From Bacillota bacterium (GTDB taxonomy: Bacteria > Bacillota > Bacilli > Alicyclobacillales > Alicyclobacillaceae): DNA of 7,649 bases. The notes below the pieces were generated by a model. The model saw nothing but the letters and a program-made list of their open reading frames with translations. It did no database searches and was not told where the DNA came from. Positions 1 to 6,432 of this stretch are shown one piece after another. Numbering within the stretch: position 1 is the stretch's first letter; each line of letters begins with the position of its first letter. The DNA lies in NCBI GenBank assembly GCA_021816665.1, contig JAKAXI010000084.1:1-7649 (forward strand). Direction: 5' to 3'. A program made the position numbers and the translations under genes.

Positions 1-1852
1 TTGTTCTTTCACGGTACCCCCGGTCCCCGCCTCCTTTACCCACTAATACATCGTGGGGCATTTTCAAAGCAGCTATTGCAGAGTTCAAAGCCTCCACCTG
101 TGCGCCTAGTGCTTCAGCAAGTTCGCTGTCGCCGCGGCGTCGTGCTTCATCGCTCTCTTTAGCACAGGTCAGCAGGTTGGCCTGTAACTGGTGAAGTTGA
201 ATCGTGCGTAAGTAGTCCTCCAGCACCCGATGATCTGATTCGGGACTTTCATCTATCAACAGCGACGAGGCATACCCACGCAACGCGGGGTCCTCCAAGC
301 TGTCTATAAACGCACTCGACTCCCCTTCCGGAAAATCAGCGCGAAAACTGTAGAACAGAGCCAGCAGAGCAGTTTGCTCCGGAGAGGCCAATTCGTCCAC
401 GCCACGGTTCATTAACCACTCAGCGACGCCCGAACGGGCCATCATCGATTGAAGAATACGTTCCCCTGCGCGCACGGCGCCATTCTTGACGCGGTTCGGT
501 TCTGCAGGGCGATCAAAAGTTCGATGCTGACGGCGATCGCTGCGTTTTACTTCTTTACTGATGAGTGCAAGTTCCTCCTCTAAGGCCGCCACCGAAACAC
601 CAAATTCCGATGCCAGGCTGCGTTCCAGTCGGTCTTTCTCGATTGGCGAAGCACGCTCCGCCACCAACTGCAATGCACGTCGCAAGAAGTCTGTGCGCCC
701 ACTAGGCGAACCCAAGTTCGCTCTGACACGTTCTTCCCCGATCAGAAAGTCCACGGGAGCGAGGACAGAGGATTGAAGAAGCGACTGAAACGCCTGTGCA
801 CCACGTTTGGCAATGAACTCGTCTGGGTCATGCCCGTCAGGGAAGAGCACAATACCAACTTCGAGTCCAGCCGATTGGGCTGTTTCAAGGGCACGCATCG
901 CCGCTTTTCGACCTGCCGCGTCCCCGTCGTACGCAATGACGAGATGGTCTACGCTGCGTTTCAGCACCAATGCCTGCTCTTCGGTAAGTGAAGTACCGAG
1001 GCTCGCGACGCAGTGCTTTACCCCAGCCTGCCAGGCCGACATGACATCCATGTAACCTTCCAGCAGCAGCGCAGTCTGTGCTCGGCGCATTTCACGTCGG
1101 GCTTTGTGCAGATGAAACAGTTGCAGCCCCTTCTTAAAGACCAGTGTCTCCGGTGAATTGAGGTACTTCGGTTTGGCGTCAGCCGCCAAACTTCTGCCGC
1201 CAAACGCAACGACAGCCCCTTGCGCGTCGAAGATAGGGATCATCACTCGATCGCGGAAGCGGTCCACTGTCTGCGCCCCCAATTCCACCGCCAACCCCGC
1301 CTCCACCAACAGTCGCTCGTCAAATCCCCTTCGTTTCAGGAATGTCACGATCGTCCGACCGTCTTTCGGAGCGTAGCCCACACCGAACTCCGTCATCGTT
1401 TGGCGCGTCAATCCACGGGACTGCAGATAAGACAGGGCTTGCACACCTGCACTCGTATTCATTAGAATGTAGCTGTAAAGCTTCGACGCGAGGTCGTGTG
1501 CTTCCTTCATTCGCTGACTTGCCGAACGAATAGCTGAGTCTTGATCAATTGGGCCGAAGTTCGGTATTGAGATGTTCGCACGCTCAGCCAGTCGAAGGAT
1601 GGCTTCTTGAAACGAAAGCCCTTCGATGTCCATCACAAAACCAATGACCGTGCCTCCCGCCCCGCATCCGAAGCAGTAGTACATCTGTCGGTCTGCGGAA
1701 ACAGAAAAGGAAGGAGAACGTTCGTTGTGAAACGGACATAGTCCGACATACGAACGCCCACTGCGTCGGAGTTGGACGTATTCTGACACCACATCTACAA
1801 TGTCGGAACGCTTCCGCACTTCCTCAACGAACGATTCGTCCATTCTAGCCAA
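1..1852 (-). CDS. dnaG: DNA primase DnaG, 3' end cut by the window edge
   Basis: Primase that lays down RNA primers at the replication fork together with the DnaB-type helicase. 617 codons are visible and no stop is reached at the left edge; B. subtilis DnaG is about 600 residues, so only a few residues should be missing. The N-terminal zinc ribbon is intact: Cys39-Pro-Phe-His42 and Cys60-Phe-Gly-Cys63. The TOPRIM catalytic core shows EGYMD with Glu265, and YDGDAAG with Asp309 and Asp311, the same numbering as the E. coli catalytic acids. The C-terminal third is the divergent helicase-binding region. I chose the TTG at 1852 (Met-Ala-Arg-Met-Asp-Glu-Ser) over the ATG at 1843. A strong AGGAGGGGTGATCG lies 9 nt (core to start) before the TTG, and primases commonly begin Met-Ala-Arg/Gly-x-Ile/Met. 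A 344-base gap separates it from ppdK, so it probably has its own leader. sigA would be expected next, beyond the edge. Confidence 0.97.
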   Translation of the reverse strand, partial: MARMDESFVEEVRKRSDIVDVVSEYVQLRRSGRSYVGLCPFHNERSPSFSVSADRQMYYCFGCGAGGTVIGFVMDIEGLSFQEAILRLAERANISIPNFGPIDQDSAIRSASQRMKEAHDLASKLYSYILMNTSAGVQALSYLQSRGLTRQTMTEFGVGYAPKDGRTIVTFLKRRGFDERLLVEAGLAVELGAQTVDRFRDRVMIPIFDAQGAVVAFGGRSLAADAKPKYLNSPETLVFKKGLQLFHLHKARREMRRAQTALLLEGYMDVMSAWQAGVKHCVASLGTSLTEEQALVLKRSVDHLVIAYDGDAAGRKAAMRALETAQSAGLEVGIVLFPDGHDPDEFIAKRGAQAFQSLLQSSVLAPVDFLIGEERVRANLGSPSGRTDFLRRALQLVAERASPIEKDRLERSLASEFGVSVAALEEELALISKEVKRSDRRQHRTFDRPAEPNRVKNGAVRAGERILQSMMARSGVAEWLMNRGVDELASPEQTALLALFYSFRADFPEGESSAFIDSLEDPALRGYASSLLIDESPESDHRVLEDYLRTIQLHQLQANLLTCAKESDEARRRGDSELAEALGAQVEALNSAIAALKMPHDVLVGKGGGDRGYRERT

Positions 1853-1853
1853 A

Positions 1854-1867
1854 CGATCACCCCTCCT
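1854..1867 (-). promoter_or_regulatory. Strong extended ribosome binding site of dnaG
   Basis: AGGAGGGGTGATCG closely matches the full anti-Shine-Dalgarno complement AGGAGGTGATC, with one extra G. The AGGAGG core is 9 nt before TTG 1852 and 18 nt before ATG 1843, so it decides the start in favour of TTG. Confidence 0.85.
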
Positions 1868-1908
1868 GCGGTTCAGCAGCTTCGCCGGGCGAAGACGCGC
1901 AAGCAGGA
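1864..1908 (-). promoter_or_regulatory. Possible RBS-sequestering stem-loop in the dnaG leader
   Basis: In minus-strand RNA, TCCTGC (1908-1903) is complementary to GCAGGA (1869-1864), which contains the AGGA of the dnaG Shine-Dalgarno sequence. The segment enclosed by this outer stem holds a perfect palindrome, CTTCGCCCGGCGAAG (1894-1880), which folds as a 6-bp stem with a 3-nt loop. The nested arrangement could lower dnaG translation or make it conditional. The outer stem is short and the inner parts are joined by unpaired bases, so this is a structural suggestion, not a recognised riboswitch class. Confidence 0.35.
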
Positions 1909-2019
1909 ACTCGTTCGTTGACCCGCCTTTTTATATTCTACAAGCTCAGTTCTTTTCCTCCTTCGTTTCGAAAATGACATCGCGGGCTTCGCCAAAGTCC
2001 GACACCGCTGTGACGAAAT

Positions 2020-2045
2020 CCGCGCCGGGTATACACTCGGCGCGG
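2020..2045 (-). terminator. Perfect 8-bp hairpin downstream of ppdK, weak terminator candidate
   Basis: Minus-strand RNA reads CCGCGCCG, a 10-nt loop, then CGGCGCGG. The stem is all G-C and lies about 150 nt past the ppdK stop. Only ATTTCG follows rather than a long T run, so it is a poor intrinsic terminator by sequence. It could instead be an operator-like or transcript-stabilising structure. Confidence 0.35.
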
Positions 2046-2196
2046 GTGTTTCCAGTTTGGCAACCCGCGATACGCGGTTTACATCAACCTGGACGATTGG
2101 GAGACCCCGATTTCAACAAACACTAGTATCGACGAGGTCAGTAAAATTTATCCTTGTATTTTGCCCGCACTCAATCCTATGGTCGACGCGTCACAC

Positions 2197-4869
2197 TTAT
2201 GTACGAGGGTCGACCAGTGCAGCGTGGGCGGCTGCAAGACGCGCAAGCGGGACCCGGAACGGCGAGCAGCTGACATAGTTCAGTCCCTGAACTTGACAGA
2301 AGTGTATCGACTGCTTCTCGCCCCCGTGCTCGCCACAGATACCCAGTTTGAGGTCTTTGCGGACAGAGCGACCTTTTTGTGTCGCAATTTGAATCAACTG
2401 GCCGACTCCTGTCGCGTCGAGTACGGCGAATGGGTTCTCTGGGAGAATTTTCTCGGTCGTGTAGTGGTGCAAAAATTTCCCTTCGGCATCGTCGCGGCTA
2501 TAACCAAAAGTTGTCTGCGTCAAGTCATTGGTACCAAACGAAAAGAACTCCGCTTCTTCTGCAATCTCGTCTGCCGTCAGCGCAGCGCGCGGCACTTCAA
2601 TCATCGTTCCAATGACACACGGCAGAGTCTGACCGGTCTCTTCTTCGACCGCGCGTGCGGTGGTTTCGACGAGTTCCTTCATTCGACGCAACTCTTCTCT
2701 CACTCCAACGAGCGGGATCATCACCTCAGGCAGGGGGTTTAGACCTTCTGCCTGGAGCTGTGCTGTTGCTTGGAAAATTGCCCTTGCCTGCATCTCGTAC
2801 ACTTCCGGGAAGGTAATGCCAAGGCGACAACCGCGGTGTCCAAGCATTGGGTTGAGTTCGTGCAGTTGACGAACTTTGCCTAGGAGGTTACTCACATCCG
2901 CCAATTCCTGTTCAATCAACGCCCGCGCCGCTCCGCTCTCGTACTGCAGGCGAGTCTGTAACACAGCTTGGCGCGTAACGAGCTGCTCGAGGTTCGGGAG
3001 AAACTCGTGCAGAGGTGGATCGAGCAAGCGAATCGTGACGGGTAGTCCGTCCATGGCTTTCAAGATCCCGTAAAAATCGTCTTGTTGCATCGGCAGTAAT
3101 TCTGCTAATGCTTGGCCGCGTTCTGTCGGTGTGGACGCTAAAATCATCGCTTGAACGACAGGCACCCGCTCAGCTGCCATAAACATGTGCTCCGTTCTAC
3201 ACAGTCCGATACCTTCGGCGCCAAACTCGCGAGCTCTGGTGGCGTCTTCGGGATTGTCCGCATTCGCTCGCACGCCCAGCTGACGAACTTCGTCCGCCCA
3301 AGACAAGAGAGCTTGGAAGTCTGCGGAGAGTTCTGCCTGGACGCGCACAACTTCGCCGAGGAGTACGCGACCCGTGGCGCCGTCAATGGAGACCACGTCG
3401 CCCTTTCGCAAGGTTCGGTCACCGATTCGGGCGTATCCTTCGCGCACATTAATGGTCAGTGCATCGCAGCCACAGACGCAGGGCTTCCCCATTCCCCGCG
3501 CGACGACGGCTGCGTGACTGGTCATACCACCGCGACTCGTCAATATTCCCTGCGCAGCGAGGATGCCGTGAATGTCCTCCGGTGTCGTCTCCGTCCTCAC
3601 TAGCAACACTGCCTCGCCTTGTTTCGACCACTGCTCTGCCTCGTCAGCGTCAAACGTAATGCGCCCTGACGCTGCACCAGGAGACGCAGGGAGGCCGCGC
3701 GCGAGCTCCTCGACAGGTGCATTCGGATCAATACCTGGGTGCAACAGTTGATCGAGTTGGTCAGGATCGACGCGGGAAACAGCCGTCGCTTTGTCGATCT
3801 TGCCTTCTTCGACAAGAGCGACCGCAATTTTGACCGCTGCAGCAGCTGTACGCTTTGCGTTGCGCGTCTGTAAGAGGAACAGTTTGCCCTCTTCCACCGT
3901 GAATTCAATGTCTTGTACATCGCGGTAGTGTGTTTCCAACTGCTCGCAGACCTGCAGGAACTGTGTATAGATTTCAGGCATATCGTATGCAAGTTCGGCA
4001 ATCGGCTTCGGTGTACGTATACCGGCAACCACGTCTTCACCCTGCGCGTTTGTCAGGTACTCGCCAAACACGCTCGGTTCACCCGTCGAAGGGTTGCGCG
4101 TAAAAGCGACACCAGTCCCAGAATTGTCACCCATATTGCCAAACACCATGCTTTGGACGTTAACGGCGGTACCTAGGTCGTCAGCGATTTTGTGCACACG
4201 CCGATAAATAATCGCACGTTGGTTGTTCCAAGAGCGAAATACCGCTTCGATCGCAAGACGCAGTTGTTCGTACGGGTCCTGTGGAAACGCTTTGCCTGTC
4301 TCCCGCTCGACGAGCTTGCGGTAACCCGCAATGACTTTTTGCCAGTCCTCGGCGGTCAAAGCCTGGTCATCTTTCGCGCCGACATCTGATTTTACATCGT
4401 CCAAAATGTGCTCAAATTGATAGTGTGGAATGCTTTGCACGACGTCTCCGAACATTTGAATAAACCTGCGGTAGCAGTCAAATGCGAATCGGTCGTTGCC
4501 TGTCTGTGCTGCAAGAGCACGCACTGTTGTGTCGTTCAACCCCAGATTGAGCACCGTGTCCATCATGCCAGGCATCGAGATTGGAGCCCCTGAGCGAACC
4601 GACACCAAGAGTGGGTTCACCGCACCGCCAAAAGACTTTCCAGTCTGCTGCTCAAGTGCCTGAACCGCAGCTTGAACCTCCGTCCACATCGTTTCTGGCA
4701 GGGCTTCGCCACTGTCATAGAACGCGTGACATGCACTCGTCCCAAGCGTGAATCCGGGGGGCACTGGCAGTCCAGCCCTCGTCATCTCCGCGAGATTCGC
4801 ACCCTTCCCGCCTAACAAATAACGATCTGCCGCTGTACCTGTTGCGAATGGATGGACCCACTGCGTCAT
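2197..4869 (-). CDS. ppdK: Pyruvate, phosphate dikinase (PPDK)
   Basis: Cytoplasmic enzyme that reversibly interconverts pyruvate + ATP + phosphate and PEP + AMP + diphosphate. It can feed gluconeogenesis or run as a glycolytic step. The 890 residues are full family length. The N-terminal ATP-grasp region (about 15-340) opens with LLGGKGANLAEM. The swivelling phosphohistidine domain (about 390-510) carries GGMTSHAAVVARGMGKP with catalytic His452 and, two residues before it, Thr450, the target of the regulatory protein. The C-terminal PEP/pyruvate barrel keeps Arg558, Arg614, Glu758, Asn781 (FSFGTNDLTQ) and Cys845 (GICGEHGG), the counterparts of the Clostridium symbiosum active-site residues. 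ATG 4869 overlaps the yqfL stop as ATGA, and AAAGGGGAG sits 6 nt ahead, so the two are probably translationally coupled. No truncation or missing catalytic residue was seen. Confidence 0.99.
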   Translation of the reverse strand: MTQWVHPFATGTAADRYLLGGKGANLAEMTRAGLPVPPGFTLGTSACHAFYDSGEALPETMWTEVQAAVQALEQQTGKSFGGAVNPLLVSVRSGAPISMPGMMDTVLNLGLNDTTVRALAAQTGNDRFAFDCYRRFIQMFGDVVQSIPHYQFEHILDDVKSDVGAKDDQALTAEDWQKVIAGYRKLVERETGKAFPQDPYEQLRLAIEAVFRSWNNQRAIIYRRVHKIADDLGTAVNVQSMVFGNMGDNSGTGVAFTRNPSTGEPSVFGEYLTNAQGEDVVAGIRTPKPIAELAYDMPEIYTQFLQVCEQLETHYRDVQDIEFTVEEGKLFLLQTRNAKRTAAAAVKIAVALVEEGKIDKATAVSRVDPDQLDQLLHPGIDPNAPVEELARGLPASPGAASGRITFDADEAEQWSKQGEAVLLVRTETTPEDIHGILAAQGILTSRGGMTSHAAVVARGMGKPCVCGCDALTINVREGYARIGDRTLRKGDVVSIDGATGRVLLGEVVRVQAELSADFQALLSWADEVRQLGVRANADNPEDATRAREFGAEGIGLCRTEHMFMAAERVPVVQAMILASTPTERGQALAELLPMQQDDFYGILKAMDGLPVTIRLLDPPLHEFLPNLEQLVTRQAVLQTRLQYESGAARALIEQELADVSNLLGKVRQLHELNPMLGHRGCRLGITFPEVYEMQARAIFQATAQLQAEGLNPLPEVMIPLVGVREELRRMKELVETTARAVEEETGQTLPCVIGTMIEVPRAALTADEIAEEAEFFSFGTNDLTQTTFGYSRDDAEGKFLHHYTTEKILPENPFAVLDATGVGQLIQIATQKGRSVRKDLKLGICGEHGGEKQSIHFCQVQGLNYVSCSPFRVPLARLAAAHAALVDPRT

Positions 4870-5684
4870 GCTTCGCTCCCCTTTCGAGACACAATCTCGA
4901 GGATAATTCCTGCGGTTTCTTCAACTGCCTTGTCACTGACGTCGATCACTGGACAGTTAAGCCTGCGCATCACATCTTCTGCGAACTCCAACTCCGCCGA
5001 AATTCGCTCGTAACTTGCGTAACTTGCCTGCGGAGTCAGACCAAGTGTGCGCAGACGCTCTTGGCGAATGAGGTTCAACTTTTCCGGGCGAATGCGAAGA
5101 CCGACAATCTTCCGCTTGTCCTTGAGAGCGAACAGTTCCTCAGGGGGTTGCACCTCGGGGACGAGGGGCACGTTCGCCACTTTCATGCGTCTGTGTGCCA
5201 GATACATGCTCAGCGGCGTCTTCGATGTACGGGAGACGCCAATCAGTATGATGTCAGCTCGCGCCAAGCCGCGCGGGTCGCGCCCGTCATCGTACTTCAC
5301 TGCAAATTCGATGGCTTCTACCCGTCTAAAATACTCAGCGTCCAGCTGGTGAACCAACCCTGGTTTGCGTTGCGGGGGAGCACCGATTAGAGTTTCCAGT
5401 GCTTCCATCATCGGGCCCATGATATCGACCGCAGGTACCGCAAGGCGTCGGGCTTGGTGCAGCAAATACTCGCGTAATTCCGGCAGTACAACTGTAAACA
5501 CAATGACTGCGTTTTCTTCTTTGGCACTTTCAACCGTTTCATCGATCACGGACGGCTCATGTACGTGCGACACGCGTCGAAGTTCAACGTGGCCACCGTC
5601 AAACTGACTTGCCGCCGCCCGGGCGACAAATTCTGCTGTCTCTCCCACCGAGTCCGATATGATGTAAATCACCGGTGTCTCCAA
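4866..5684 (-). CDS. yqfL: Bifunctional PPDK regulatory kinase/pyrophosphorylase (PDRP, DUF299/YqfL family)
   Basis: Phosphorylates the active-site-loop threonine of PPDK in an ADP-dependent way to inactivate it, and removes that phosphate with inorganic phosphate to reactivate it. The 272 residues match family length. The N-terminus VIYIISDSVGETAEFVARAA is the family signature. The P-loop-like GVSRTSKTP begins at Gly149, and KYDDGRDPRGLARADIILIG precedes it. KAVEETAGIILEIV near the C-terminus is also typical. The start is TTG at 5684, giving Met-Glu-Thr-Pro-Val-Ile-Tyr, level with the B. subtilis YqfL start; GGAGG lies 11 nt upstream. An internal GTG at 5672 has a nearer GGAG but would trim the conserved first strand. 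In B. subtilis, which lacks PPDK, YqfL is reported to modulate CcpN. Here the gene lies between ccpN and ppdK and overlaps ppdK by 4 bases, which ties it directly to that substrate. Confidence 0.97.
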   Translation of the reverse strand: METPVIYIISDSVGETAEFVARAAASQFDGGHVELRRVSHVHEPSVIDETVESAKEENAVIVFTVVLPELREYLLHQARRLAVPAVDIMGPMMEALETLIGAPPQRKPGLVHQLDAEYFRRVEAIEFAVKYDDGRDPRGLARADIILIGVSRTSKTPLSMYLAHRRMKVANVPLVPEVQPPEELFALKDKRKIVGLRIRPEKLNLIRQERLRTLGLTPQASYASYERISAELEFAEDVMRRLNCPVIDVSDKAVEETAGIILEIVSRKGSEA

Positions 5685-5722
5685 CCGACTCTCGTCCTCC
5701 CCGCGCTATCCTCGATGTGCGC

Positions 5723-6343
5723 TTAAATTTCGTGAACCTGGCCGAGTTCCACAAACGCCTTGGTAATAGTTGTTTTTGACACGCGACCGACGACTTCATC
5801 GTGGTCTCCGCGCGTCACAGGCAACGAATCCACTTCGTGACGTGTCATCAAGACAGCGGCTTCGTAAAGCGTAGCGTCGAGGTCCACCGTGATCACGTTC
5901 GGAGTTCTCGTCATGACGAGACTGACAGGAACCTTGTGGATGTCTGAGCCGCCGATCGCGACCTTCAACAGGTCTTTGCGGGACACAATCCCACACAAAC
6001 GGCCGCCGCGTGCAACGATAATGGTCCCAACATCCTCCACGAACAGGGCCACCACCGCGTCGTATGCGGAGCTGCCTTCCTCAAGCACTGTAGGAACAGA
6101 CTTGTAGTCGCGGACATACAGTTTTCGCAACGTCTCTCCAAACAGGTCAGCGTTCTTTTTACCGCTGTAAAAGTATCCGACCCGTGGACGCGCCTCAAGG
6201 AACCCAGCCATTGTGAGGATCGACAAATCGGGTCGCAGTGTCGCTCGAGTCAAAGAGAGCGACTCAGCGATCTGCTCTCCGGTGATGGGACCGTTACGTT
6301 TGACAATTTCGATAATCGCCTGTTGACGACTCGAGAGTTCGAT
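5723..6343 (-). CDS. ccpN: CcpN-type HTH-CBS transcriptional repressor, start codon non-canonical or frameshifted
   Basis: Repressor of gluconeogenic genes (gapB and pckA in B. subtilis) on sugars. About 206 residues are readable, against about 212 in B. subtilis. An N-terminal winged HTH (about 5-60) contains GPITGEQIAESL then TRATLRPDLSILTMAGFLEA and ARPRVGYFYSG. Two CBS domains follow (about 77-130 and 142-200), which in this family bind adenine nucleotides; SRKDLLKVAIGG and VGRVSKTTITKAFVELG are visible. The problem is the start. The frame is open from TGT at 6349, just after a TGA, but holds no ATG, GTG or TTG until TTG 6253, which would delete half the HTH. Homology to B. subtilis (MSTIEL...) puts the start at or just before ATC 6343 (Ile-Glu-Leu). 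A GGGTGAT anti-SD match sits well spaced for that ATC. An ATG at 6350 reads Met-Ser, then needs one base skipped to enter this frame. The coordinates given use ATC; gene identity is firm, the 5' end is not. Confidence 0.92.
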   Translation of the reverse strand: MELSSRQQAIIEIVKRNGPITGEQIAESLSLTRATLRPDLSILTMAGFLEARPRVGYFYSGKKNADLFGETLRKLYVRDYKSVPTVLEEGSSAYDAVVALFVEDVGTIIVARGGRLCGIVSRKDLLKVAIGGSDIHKVPVSLVMTRTPNVITVDLDATLYEAAVLMTRHEVDSLPVTRGDHDEVVGRVSKTTITKAFVELGQVHEI

Positions 6344-6349
6344 GAGACA

Positions 6350-6356
6350 TCACCCG
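6350..6356 (-). promoter_or_regulatory. Shine-Dalgarno candidate GGGTGAT of ccpN
   Basis: GGGTGAT can pair with the 16S tail segment AUCACCU with one G-U pair. It ends 7 nt before ATC 6343 when measured to the start base and overlaps the ATG at 6350, which it therefore cannot serve. This spacing is the sequence argument for initiation at or near the ATC. Confidence 0.4.
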
Positions 6357-6358
6357 CC

Positions 6359-6368
6359 CACAATTGTG
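6359..6368. repeat. Perfect 10-bp palindrome between the ccpN promoter and start
   Basis: CACAATTGTG is a perfect palindrome flanked by GG on the minus strand. It lies just downstream of the TATAGT box, where a bound dimeric regulator would block transcription start. It is not an obvious CcpN site and its role is unknown. Confidence 0.4.
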
Positions 6369-6371
6369 CCA

Positions 6372-6409
6372 TACTATATTCGGCTTTCGCGTCATTAGTA
6401 TATATCATT
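6372..6409 (-). promoter_or_regulatory. Probable ccpN operon promoter region with a CcpN-like operator
   Basis: This AT-rich stretch lies in the gap between the recO stop (6433) and ccpN. Two -10-like boxes are visible on the minus strand: TATACT (6402-6397) and TATAGT (6378-6373), each 5 of 6 matches to TATAAT. Neither has a good -35 box. AATGATATATA (6409-6399) matches 10 of 11 positions of the CcpN consensus TRTGHYATAYW as I recall it from B. subtilis, and it overlaps the first -10. AATGA recurs 13 bases downstream. Autoregulation by CcpN is an inference. Confidence 0.4.
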
Positions 6410-6432
6410 CGAACGCAGTTTGCACCCGATGT

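Larger units (their letters stand above)
1853..2196. other. 344-base gap between ppdK and dnaG without a supported gene
   Basis: No open frame here has both a start and a credible ribosome binding site. Visible features: an 8-bp inverted repeat (2020-2045), the dnaG leader palindrome (1880-1894), and a second copy of GGCGAAGC (minus 1993-1986) able to compete for pairing with it. There is an orphan AAGGAGG (minus 1963-1957) whose only downstream start is a TTG followed at once by TAG, and a TAGAAT -10-like box (minus 1940-1935) with no good -35. Minus-strand reading frames have coding-like third positions but break (see findings). B. subtilis has yqxD upstream of dnaG; no DUF188-like sequence is recognisable here. 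Confidence 0.6.

Noticed and set aside
1800..2126. 108-codon plus-strand open frame spanning the dnaG start and leader
   Set aside because: It overlaps the conserved dnaG N-terminus in antisense and has low-complexity Ser/Arg-rich content and no ribosome binding site. A neighbouring plus frame reading YINLDDWETP looked faintly protein-like but has no start.
1893..2248. Direct repeat AAGACGCGCAAGC near 1892-1904 and 2236-2248
   Set aside because: A single 13-base match in a window of this size is about what chance allows. One copy is inside ppdK coding sequence and no further copies were seen.
2161..2742. 193-codon plus-strand open frame (TTG start)
   Set aside because: It lies wholly antisense to the 3' end of ppdK, whose catalytic motifs (NDLTQ, GICGEHGG) are intact there. 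It has no ribosome binding site and no recognisable domain.
3151..3603. 150-codon plus-strand open frame
   Set aside because: Antisense shadow of the ppdK phosphohistidine domain; no start signal or family likeness.
4842..5390. 182-codon plus-strand open frame
   Set aside because: Antisense shadow of yqfL, which has clear family motifs along its whole length.
5723..6253. Annotating ccpN from TTG 6253
   Set aside because: It would remove about 30 residues, including half of the helix-turn-helix, although the codons upstream clearly encode the conserved domain in the same frame.
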